Source: an uncultured bacterium (GTDB lineage Bacteria > Bacillota_A > Clostridia > Oscillospirales > Oscillospiraceae). From it: a DNA stretch of 14,887 nt. The DNA lies in the NCBI GenBank assembly GCA_945917385.1, contig CAMEHJ010000005.1, positions 1 through 14,887 of the forward strand, in the 5' to 3' direction. Position 1 is the stretch's first letter; each line of letters begins with the position of its first letter. The notes under the pieces are model-generated. The model did not search any database. It was not told the DNA's origin and saw only the letters and a program-made list of their open reading frames with translations. Shown here piece after piece: positions 1 to 5,339 of the stretch. The position numbers were made by a program, and so were the translations under genes.

Positions 1-15
1 TGTCCTTTTTGGATT

Positions 16-24
16 TGATATAAT
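16..24 (+). promoter_or_regulatory. Extended -10 promoter of the histidine kinase gene
   Basis: TATAAT at 19-24 is preceded by TGA at 16-18, an extended -10 arrangement. A -35 box at normal spacing would fall at or before the first base of the window, so it cannot be seen. Transcription would begin near 31, giving a leader of about 25 bases with a GGGGGT ribosome binding site at 42-47. The promoter supports the start at 56 and argues that the kinase is not a truncated fragment of a longer gene. Confidence 0.6.
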
Positions 25-55
25 ATAAATTGATACAGTTTGGGGGTAACGCCAA

Positions 56-1291
56 ATGAACAGAAAGCCGCAGCCTGAACCCGCCGTCCGTGAGGACGAC
101 CTGCAATTCCGCAGCGCTCAGCTTGAGGAGCTTATCCGGCAGGAGCAGAAGTCCAACGACGCAAAGCGGGAATTTCTCCTGAATATTTCGCACGATATCC
201 GCACGCCGATGAACGCCATAATAGGCTTTACCGACATCGCGCTCCGGCAGAACCCCGACGAAATCGTGCGCCGCTGTCTTGAGAACATCAGCGCAAGCTC
301 AGAGCATCTGCTGTCGCTTATTAACGATATGCTCGATATAAGCCGTGTCGAGTGCGGACTGGAGACGCTTGCCGCGGCGCCGGTGGATCTGTGCGCGGTC
401 ACCGACTCCGCGATTACCGTCGCACACGGGCTTATGAGCGGGCGCGATTTGACGCTTGATGTGGAGCGCGGAGCGAAGGAAAAGCTTCTCGTCGTGGCAG
501 ACTCCGCCAAAGTGCGCAGGGTGCTTGTGAATATACTCGGCAACGCCGTCAAGTTCACCGACGACGGAGGAAGCGTCTCGCTCTCTGCCGAGCGTCTGCC
601 CGGTGAGGACGAGCGCCATATCCGCGTGCGCTACCGCATCGCGGACACAGGCGTCGGCATGAGCGAGGAATTCATCGGCTCTGCCTTTGACGATTTCACG
701 CAGGAAGCCGCCGGAGCGAGGACGCAGTACGCCGGCTCCGGGCTTGGGCTTGCAATAACAAAGCGTTACGTCGAGCTTATGAACGGCACAGTCTCGGTTC
801 AAAGCGCAAAGGGCACGGGCACGGTCTTTACGGTCGAGCTGCCGTTTGAGCTTGCGCAGAGTGAGGATATGAAAAAATCCGCCGCCCCGGAGTTTTCGCC
901 GGACATATGCGGACTGCATATCTTGCTTGCCGAGGATAACGACCTCAACGCGGAGATAGCCGTCACTCAGCTTGAAAGCCGGGGTCTGTGCGTAACGCGC
1001 AGCCGCGACGGCAAAGAGGCTGTCGAGCTTTTCCGTGACAGCCCCTGCGGGTATTTCGACCTTGTGCTCATGGACATCATGATGCCGGTCATGGACGGCT
1101 ATGAAGCTGCGAGAGCCATCCGCGCGGAAGAAAACCGCGCCGACGCTGCCACCGTTCCGATAATCGCCATGACTGCCAACGCCTTCACCGAGGATGTCCG
1201 CGCCGCGCTCGATGCGGGGATGAACGCGCACATCGCAAAGCCCGTCGATATGGACGCGCTTTTGAAGCTGATTTCGGAACACGTCAGATAA
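56..1291 (+). CDS. Hybrid histidine kinase with C-terminal receiver domain, no sensor domain
   Basis: A 411-residue signalling protein. After a short charged, probably coiled-coil start (residues 1-40) comes a HisKA domain with phospho-acceptor His46 in SHDIRTPMNAI. A HATPase domain follows with the N box (Asn159/Asn163), DTGVG at 197-201 and GSGLGLAI at 227-234. Residues 287-411 are a receiver domain with acidic pocket E293-D294, phospho-acceptor Asp340 in LMDIMMPVMDGYE, Thr373 and Lys395. All key residues are present, so the enzyme should autophosphorylate and pass phosphate to its own receiver. There is no membrane segment, PAS or GAF domain and no DNA-binding domain, so it is predicted to be cytosolic and must take its input from a partner. 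It is convergent with an HD-GYP gene. Which downstream phosphotransfer protein it serves is unknown. Confidence 0.95.
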   Translation: MNRKPQPEPAVREDDLQFRSAQLEELIRQEQKSNDAKREFLLNISHDIRTPMNAIIGFTDIALRQNPDEIVRRCLENISASSEHLLSLINDMLDISRVECGLETLAAAPVDLCAVTDSAITVAHGLMSGRDLTLDVERGAKEKLLVVADSAKVRRVLVNILGNAVKFTDDGGSVSLSAERLPGEDERHIRVRYRIADTGVGMSEEFIGSAFDDFTQEAAGARTQYAGSGLGLAITKRYVELMNGTVSVQSAKGTGTVFTVELPFELAQSEDMKKSAAPEFSPDICGLHILLAEDNDLNAEIAVTQLESRGLCVTRSRDGKEAVELFRDSPCGYFDLVLMDIMMPVMDGYEAARAIRAEENRADAATVPIIAMTANAFTEDVRAALDAGMNAHIAKPVDMDALLKLISEHVR

Positions 1292-1329
1292 AGAATGAGC
1301 GCGGGGAAAATTCCCTGCGCTCATTCTTT
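1290..1329 (+). terminator. Rho-independent terminator of the histidine kinase gene
   Basis: The arms 1290-1308 and 1311-1329 are complementary over 19 positions with a single G-T wobble. The left arm starts inside the TAA stop codon. The right arm ends in TTT and is followed by an AT-rich stretch. The length and near-perfect pairing make it a strong hairpin that could also stop transcripts of the convergent gene. Confidence 0.8.
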
Positions 1330-1382
1330 ATCTTAGCTCATCAAAAATATTTTTTTTATAAAAATACGTAATACCCTGCTTG

Positions 1383-1425
1383 GCTCTCCCCCTGGGAGAG
1401 CTGTCAGCATAGCTGACTGAGAGGG
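1383..1425. repeat. Double-hairpin intergenic repeat element
   Basis: Two hairpins lie side by side. The first has an 8-bp stem GCTCTCCC/GGGAGAGC (1383-1390 with 1394-1401) and a 3-base loop. The second has a 6-bp stem GTCAGC/GCTGAC (1403-1408 with 1412-1417). The trailing GAGAGGGC can alternatively pair with the first arm. The element sits two bases beyond the stop codon of the HD-GYP gene. It resembles short palindromic repeats scattered through gut clostridial genomes, but only one copy lies in this window, so its repeat status is inferred. Confidence 0.55.
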
Positions 1426-1426
1426 C

Positions 1427-2713
1427 TTATTCTTTTTTCATCAGGGCCTCTACCTTGCCGCGCGCGCCGAGGAATATCTCCACAAGCTCCGGGTCAAAGT
1501 CCGCGCCGCTCCCCTTTCGGATAATATCAAAGCATTCGTCAACGGGCAGCGCGTCACGGTAGCAGCGCCGTTGGGAGACCGCGTCAAATACGTCCGCAAT
1601 AGCCATTATCCTCGCGTGCAGGGGTATCTGCTCCCCCGAAAGCCCGTCGGGGTAGCCCCTGCCGTTGAACTTTTCGTGGTGATACCTCGCAAGCTCGTAC
1701 GCGATATGCCTAAATTCCTCGTTATTCAGGTCGTGAAAGGTGTTCAGGATGATCTCAGCGCCGTTGGGGGCGTGCATCTTCATTATCTCGAACTCCTCCG
1801 GCGTCAGCTTCCCCGGCTTTTGCAGAATACTGTCGGGCGTGGATATCTTGCCGATGTCGTGCAGAGGCGCGGCGTTGCCGACATTCTCCATGTAGTCGCG
1901 GCTCATAATCGCGCGGTAGCGCCTGCTTCGTCTCATCTCGGAGAGCATAAGCTCGACATAGGCGCGCGTTCTCTTTATATGCCCGCCGGTATTGTTGTCG
2001 CGGCTTTCAACCATGGTCGCAAAGCCGTCCACCATCTCGTTGTGCTGTGCGGTCACCTCGCGGATATACGGATTTTCAAAGTCCATGTATATGCCGAGCA
2101 GCAAAAACGTCGGAAACAGTGAGGTCAGCAGCACCTCCGGGAAGCGGAGCTGCACCGCCAGAATAACGCCCACCAATACAACAAACGACAGGATATTGAG
2201 CTTTTTTCCGCGCGGGAGGAAGCGGCGTCGGGCAATGATTATGTACAAAATCGAGCCGTAGTACAATATGACCGTGGCGTAGCACACATACACCGAAAAA
2301 CCCATCGAATACCATGTGGTCGTGCCCTGTATGAAACGGAGCCTGCCGATCCCCGCAGCCGCGAGCGCGACGGAGACGATACCCGGAAGCTCGGACAGGA
2401 AGATCACCCGGCGCCTGTTTTTGAAGCTGAGAAGCTGGTCATACATATATTCCGCCGTGGCAACAAGCGTCATCTCCATAAAAATGAAAAACAGCAGGTG
2501 CGCACCGCGGTTGATGATATCGGGGACGCTGTCCATGTGGTTCACCGTCCACGCGCTCACCCCGTCAAACAGCACCGCCCACGGCGCGACGACCATCAGC
2601 GCGTCATAAAGCCGGTTGCGCGGTATCTTCCCGCGCAGCGTCGCGCGGATATATGAGATTTCGATGTATGCAATGATGAGCAGACAGCCGAGCTGCAACT
2701 TGAAATACTGCAT
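1427..2713 (-). CDS. Membrane-anchored HD-GYP domain phosphodiesterase
   Basis: A 428-residue protein. Residues 1-210 hold about six or seven hydrophobic segments (for example 6-18, 36-48, 70-87, 104-120, 135-160, 171-188, 192-208), forming a membrane input domain that I cannot assign to a named family. Residues 225-428 are an HD-GYP domain: Glu236, His245, the HD pair His285-Asp286 with Lys289, His314, His345-His346, GRGYP at 351-355 and Asp374. These metal-ligand positions are intact, so hydrolysis of cyclic di-GMP is the expected activity, although HD-GYP proteins can prefer other cyclic dinucleotides. The ATG at 2713 is preceded by AAGGAAAG at 2723-2730. The gene is convergent with the hybrid kinase. 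A functional link to the kinase is plausible but not shown. Confidence 0.93.
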   Translation of the reverse strand: MQYFKLQLGCLLIIAYIEISYIRATLRGKIPRNRLYDALMVVAPWAVLFDGVSAWTVNHMDSVPDIINRGAHLLFFIFMEMTLVATAEYMYDQLLSFKNRRRVIFLSELPGIVSVALAAAGIGRLRFIQGTTTWYSMGFSVYVCYATVILYYGSILYIIIARRRFLPRGKKLNILSFVVLVGVILAVQLRFPEVLLTSLFPTFLLLGIYMDFENPYIREVTAQHNEMVDGFATMVESRDNNTGGHIKRTRAYVELMLSEMRRSRRYRAIMSRDYMENVGNAAPLHDIGKISTPDSILQKPGKLTPEEFEIMKMHAPNGAEIILNTFHDLNNEEFRHIAYELARYHHEKFNGRGYPDGLSGEQIPLHARIMAIADVFDAVSQRRCYRDALPVDECFDIIRKGSGADFDPELVEIFLGARGKVEALMKKE

Positions 2714-2735
2714 GGCGCTTCTCTTTCCTTACGAC

Positions 2736-2741
2736 ATTATA
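2736..2741 (-). promoter_or_regulatory. Possible -10 box of the HD-GYP gene
   Basis: TATAAT on the minus strand lies 23 bases upstream of the start codon at 2713, with the ribosome binding site AAGGAAAG (2723-2730) between. No convincing -35 hexamer lies 16-18 bases further upstream in this very AT-rich stretch, so the call rests on the -10 alone. Confidence 0.35.
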
Positions 2742-2786
2742 TACATGATTATGACTTATTATTTATTAAAAATCAATATGGAATGG

Positions 2787-2843
2787 AAAACAAAAACCCG
2801 AAATCACGATGTGATTCCGGGTTTCTGGCACGCTGTAAGGGAT
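2787..2843 (-). repeat. Second copy of tRNA-Arg 3' end plus its terminator
   Basis: These 57 bp match 2962-3018 with a single difference (C at 2825 against T at 3000), at an offset of 175 bp. The copy holds the last 18 bases of the tRNA including CCA (2826-2843) and the complete terminator hairpin next to it. The rest of the tRNA is absent, so it is a tRNA 3' remnant and not a gene. Direct repeats of a tRNA 3' end are typical of integrase attachment sites, but no integrase gene is present here. Confidence 0.85.
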
Positions 2844-2961
2844 GTCGCTTGCATAGAGTTCTTCACCTTGAAGAACTCTATATAGGAAGAAACCAGTGTT
2901 TGCACTGGTTTCTGAAACTGCCGCAGGCAGTTTCGATTATGATTCGAATCCCACAGCGGAC
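2844..2961. other. 118-bp insert with three perfect tandem hairpins
   Basis: Three perfect hairpins follow each other: 13-bp arms 2853-2865/2869-2881 (loop CCT), 11-bp arms 2888-2898/2903-2913 (loop TTTG) and 9-bp arms 2914-2922/2926-2934 (loop GCA). The whole can be closed by an outer stem: 2831-2836 with 2953-2958 and 2839-2843 with 2948-2952, leaving AA unpaired. Positions 2941-2958 are an inverted, slightly altered copy of the tRNA T-arm and acceptor sequence. Short frames here are interrupted or read straight through the hairpins, so I see no protein gene. It could be a small mobile element, a structured RNA made by read-through from the tRNA, or debris of rearranged tRNA DNA. Confidence 0.7.
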
Positions 2962-3018
2962 AAAACAAAAACCCGAAATCACGATGTGATTCCGGGTTTT
3001 TGGCACGCTGTAAGGGAT
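2962..3018 (-). repeat. First copy of the 57-bp tRNA 3' end/terminator repeat
   Basis: This is the copy that belongs to the intact tRNA-Arg gene: 3001-3018 is the tRNA 3' end and 2962-3000 its terminator. It pairs with the copy at 2787-2843. The outer boundary is sharp on both sides, since sequence identity stops at 2843/3018 and at 2787/2962. Confidence 0.85.
2967..3000 (-). terminator. Terminator of tRNA-Arg
   Basis: On the minus strand, immediately after the CCA of the tRNA, AAAACCCGGAATCAC pairs with GTGATTTCGGGTTTTT around a short loop, and a T run follows. One internal mismatch is present. The same hairpin recurs at about 2792-2825 after the duplicated tRNA end. Confidence 0.85.
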
Positions 3019-3077
3019 TCGAACCCCTGACCTTCTGGTCCGTAGCCAGACGCTCTATCCAGCTGAGCTAACAACGC
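3001..3077 (-). tRNA. tRNA-Arg (anticodon ACG), CCA encoded
   Basis: A complete 77-base cloverleaf. Acceptor arms GCGTTGT/ACAGCGT pair fully if G1-U72 and one internal U-G wobble are allowed. The D stem is GCTC/GAGC. The anticodon stem is TCTGG/CCAGA with loop CTACGGA, which gives anticodon ACG, normally edited to ICG to read CGU, CGC and CGA. The T stem is AGGGG/CCCTT with loop TTCGAAT. Discriminator G73 and CCA are encoded at 3001-3004. The G1-U72 pair at the very end is a little unusual. Confidence 0.97.
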
Positions 3078-3097
3078 ATGTCTCTGACAGCTCATAC

Positions 3098-3126
3098 ATA
3101 TTAGCACAGCCTTTCAAAAATTGCAA
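3098..3126 (-). promoter_or_regulatory. Promoter of tRNA-Arg
   Basis: On the minus strand TTGCAA (3126-3121) and TAATAT (3103-3098) are exactly 17 bp apart. The -10 lies 20 bp upstream of the first tRNA base. The -35 box coincides with one arm of the terminator hairpin of the upstream 55-residue protein gene. Confidence 0.75.
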
Positions 3127-3142
3127 GACCTTTTTTGCAATT
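3116..3142 (-). terminator. Terminator of the small membrane protein gene
   Basis: On the minus strand AATTGCAA (3142-3135) pairs with TTGCAATT (3126-3119) across an 8-base loop and runs into T residues at 3120-3116. It lies 18 bp after the stop codon at 3161. The stem is short and AT-rich, so termination may be leaky into the tRNA. Confidence 0.6.
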
Positions 3143-3160
3143 CTTTATTTTTGTGCTGGA

Positions 3161-3328
3161 CTACCAGCCCAAAGTATCGGAAATGGAGTCCGCGACCTCG
3201 CCCATCGCCTTGAGCGTCCTGCCGATCATGCAGCTCATGCTGCTTTTCTTGGGTCTGACCATCATGCCGGCTCCCATGCCGACCATAAGACCCATACCCA
3301 TGCCTATCATAAAGTTCGTCTTGTTCAT
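3161..3328 (-). CDS. Small Gly/Met-rich membrane protein, 55 residues
   Basis: A short gene starting at ATG 3328 behind a near-ideal ribosome binding site GGAGGTG (3339-3333, five bases before the ATG) and ending at TAG 3161-3163. Residues 5-24 form one glycine- and methionine-rich hydrophobic segment (about eight Met in 24 residues), followed by basic RPKK at 25-28. The C-terminal half looks like an amphipathic helix (SCMIGRTLKAMGEVADSIS), ending in GW. The topology suggests a single-pass protein with a cytoplasmic tail. Promoter-proximal position, ribosome binding site and a following terminator all argue that it is real. I recognise no named family and propose no function. It is divergent from the ymdB-like operon. 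Confidence 0.75.
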   Translation of the reverse strand: MNKTNFMIGMGMGLMVGMGAGMMVRPKKSSMSCMIGRTLKAMGEVADSISDTLGW

Positions 3329-3402
3329 GTGACACCTCCAATTTTTGTACTCTTATTATGTGCAGAAATTGCATTGATACGGAGATGTAATTTGTGGTAG
3401 AA

Positions 3403-3433
3403 TATAATCAATATTAATGCGGTATTTCGGAGG
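3403..3433 (+). promoter_or_regulatory. -10 box and ribosome binding site before the ymdB-like gene
   Basis: TATAAT at 3403-3408 is followed by GGAGG at 3429-3433, five bases before the ATG at 3439. No good -35 lies 17 bp upstream; TTGATA at 3374-3379 is too far away (23 bp). The ribosome binding site is certain and the promoter probable. Confidence 0.5.
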
Positions 3434-3438
3434 CGCAA

Positions 3439-4212
3439 ATGAGCGTTAGAATATTGGCCGTGGGCGATATCTGCGGCGAGCCGGGACTTTCGTTTCTGGA
3501 CAAGAATCTCAAAAAAATCAAGGAAACGCATCACATAGATTTTACCGTCGTAAACGGCGAAAACGCGAACGTCGTCGGTATCACGCCGCGCCAGGCGGAC
3601 GCCATCTTCCGCGCGGGCGCGGACGTTATCACCCTCGGCAACCACACCTGGACAAGGACAGAGCTTCAGCCCTATCTTGACGAGCGGCGCAAGATCCTGC
3701 GTCCTGCAAACTTCGGCCCCCAGTGTCCGGGGCGCGGCATCGCGGTGTTTTCGACTAAATTCGGTGATGTGTGCGTGCTGAACCTCATGGGGCGCTTCAC
3801 GCTGGACGCGAACACCGACAACCCCTTCGTCATCGCAGACGGATATATGGCGGAGATAAAGGAGAAGATAATCCTCGTTGATTTTCACGCCGAGGGGACG
3901 AGCGAGAAACGCGCTATGGGCTACCTGCTTGACGGCAAGGCCAGCGCCGTGTGGGGCACGCACACCCACGTTCAGACCTCCGACGCCTGCGTTCTTCCCA
4001 ATGGGACGGGCTACATCACGGACATCGGCATGACCGGCGCCGTGCAGTCCGTGCTCGGAATAAGCCCGGAGCAGAGCATAGGCAAGTTCATGGGCGACCC
4101 GCCGCGCCGCTATGAGGCTGCGGGGGGCGCAGCGAAGCTTGAGGGCTGTATCTTTGAAATTGACACAGACACCGGGCACTGTCTCGGCGCTGAGGCAATA
4201 CGCATACTTTAA
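3439..4212 (+). CDS. ymdB: YmdB-family metallophosphoesterase (TIGR00282 type)
   Basis: A 257-residue cytosolic enzyme, the full length for this family. Binuclear metal ligands are visible: Asp10 in VGDICGEPG, Glu41-Asn42 in VNGENAN, Asn68-His69 in LGNHTW, His150 in VDFHAE, and His175 and His177 in GTHTHVQT. Further family hallmarks are ITDIGMTGA and the Ser/Ile-rich stretch after it. The Bacillus subtilis YmdB protein hydrolyses 2',3'-cyclic nucleotides and affects biofilm and colony development, so the same activity is expected here. In many Firmicutes the gene follows rny (RNase Y). Here it starts an operon with YhaO/YhaN-type repair genes, only 11 bp before the next start, so another metallophosphoesterase follows directly. 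Confidence 0.93.
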   Translation: MSVRILAVGDICGEPGLSFLDKNLKKIKETHHIDFTVVNGENANVVGITPRQADAIFRAGADVITLGNHTWTRTELQPYLDERRKILRPANFGPQCPGRGIAVFSTKFGDVCVLNLMGRFTLDANTDNPFVIADGYMAEIKEKIILVDFHAEGTSEKRAMGYLLDGKASAVWGTHTHVQTSDACVLPNGTGYITDIGMTGAVQSVLGISPEQSIGKFMGDPPRRYEAAGGAAKLEGCIFEIDTDTGHCLGAEAIRIL

Positions 4213-4223
4213 CGGAGAAGCTT

Positions 4224-5339
4224 ATGAGAGAAGTCAGAATCCTGCACACGGCAGATTTGCACATGGACTCGGCCTTTGAGAGCCTGAGCGCCGGGAAAGC
4301 CTCCGTCCGCCGAAGCGAACAGCGGGTCCTGCTTGGCAGACTTGCGGAGCTTGCGGTGCGTGAGAGCGCGGACATCGTTCTTTTGTCCGGCGACCTGCTT
4401 GACAGCGACAGCACCTTTTTCGAAACCGGGGAGGAGCTTATCAGAAGTCTCGGACACATCCCCGTGCCGGTCTTTATCGCCCCAGGCAACCACGACTATT
4501 ATTCACCGCGCTCACCCTACGCGAGACTCAAGCTGCCGAAAAACGTGTATGTGTTCACTTCCCGCGAGCTTGAGTGTGTTGAACTGCCGGAGCTCGGGGT
4601 CAGGGTTTTCGGCGCCGCCTTTACGGACAAGCGCTCTCCCGCCCTGCTTGAGGGCTTCACGGCGGACAGAAAGGACGGTATGTTCAACCTCCTGTGTATT
4701 CACGGCGAGGTTGGGGTGAAGGACTCGGCGTATAACGGCGTGAGCATGGAGGCGCTCGCCGCGTCCAACATCGACTATGCCGCCTTCGGACACATACATA
4801 AAGGCTCCGGGCTTCAAAAGGCGGGCGGCACATGGTACTCATGGCCCGGCTGCCCGGAGGGGCGCGGCTTTGACGAGACGGGCGAAAAGACCGTGAATCT
4901 TGTCACGCTGTCGGAGGAGGGCTGTGAGCTTGAAACGCTGTGCATTGCGGAGAGGCGGTATGAGGACATCACCGTTGACATCACCGGAGTTGACCCGCTG
5001 CTTGCGATACACACCCAGCTCCCGGACGACACTGCCTCGGACATTTACAGAATAACGCTCACGGGCGAGGCGGACATCTCCCCCGACATCGGTGCACTGT
5101 ACGCCCAGCTTGCGGATATGTTCTTTGAGCTTCAGCTTCGGGACGAAACACGCCTGAGACACGATATTTGGGAATACACCGGCGAGGACACCCTGAGGGG
5201 GCTGTTTCTGCTGAAGCTTAAAAAGAAGCTTGACGAAGCAAAAGACGACGAGCAGCGCCGCGAGATAGAGCAGGCAGCCCGCTGGGGGCTTGCGGCGCTC
5301 TGCGGAATGGAGGAGGTTGCGCGGCATGAAGATAAATAA
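4224..5339 (+). CDS. YhaO/SbcD-type DNA repair metallophosphoesterase
   Basis: A 371-residue member of the Mre11/SbcD/YhaO nuclease group. Phosphoesterase motifs occur in order: Asp11-x-His13 (HTADLHMDS), Asp57 (LLSGDLLDSD), Asn89-His90-Asp91 (PGNHDYY), His160 (IHGEVG), and His190-x-His192 (FGHIHKG). The C-terminal part (residues 220-371) is the capping/partner-binding region and ends in a charged helix. The start ATG has GGAG six bases upstream. The stop overlaps the start of the next gene by 14 bp, suggesting translational coupling with the SMC-like ATPase that would form its complex partner. Expected role: nucleolytic processing of DNA ends or hairpins; the exact substrate is not known for YhaO proteins. 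Confidence 0.9.
   Translation: MREVRILHTADLHMDSAFESLSAGKASVRRSEQRVLLGRLAELAVRESADIVLLSGDLLDSDSTFFETGEELIRSLGHIPVPVFIAPGNHDYYSPRSPYARLKLPKNVYVFTSRELECVELPELGVRVFGAAFTDKRSPALLEGFTADRKDGMFNLLCIHGEVGVKDSAYNGVSMEALAASNIDYAAFGHIHKGSGLQKAGGTWYSWPGCPEGRGFDETGEKTVNLVTLSEEGCELETLCIAERRYEDITVDITGVDPLLAIHTQLPDDTASDIYRITLTGEADISPDIGALYAQLADMFFELQLRDETRLRHDIWEYTGEDTLRGLFLLKLKKKLDEAKDDEQRREIEQAARWGLAALCGMEEVARHEDK

Noticed and set aside
299..1324. Long minus-strand reading frame opposite the histidine kinase
   Set aside because: It is a shadow of the kinase frame in GC-rich DNA. The plus strand encodes all kinase and receiver motifs, and the minus frame resembles no protein.
2826..2903. Second tRNA gene next to the duplicated 3' end
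   Set aside because: Only the last 18 bases match a tRNA. The upstream sequence forms a 13-bp hairpin instead of D and anticodon arms.
2853..2934. Possible CRISPR-like repeats
   Set aside because: The units are inverted hairpins of different sequence and length, not direct repeats with spacers, and no cas genes are present.
2616..2989. Plus-strand frames running through the hairpin insert
   Set aside because: They read through palindromes and the terminator, lack binding sites and continue into the antisense of the HD-GYP start. Not protein genes.
3114..3374. 86-codon minus-strand frame overlapping the small membrane protein gene
   Set aside because: It is out of frame with the GGAGG-preceded ATG at 3328, and its His/Gln/Asp-rich product looks like a frame-shifted reading of the real gene.
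3325..4179. Minus-strand reading frame opposite the ymdB-like gene
   Set aside because: Antisense shadow. It also runs over the start and ribosome binding site of the real 55-residue gene in another frame.
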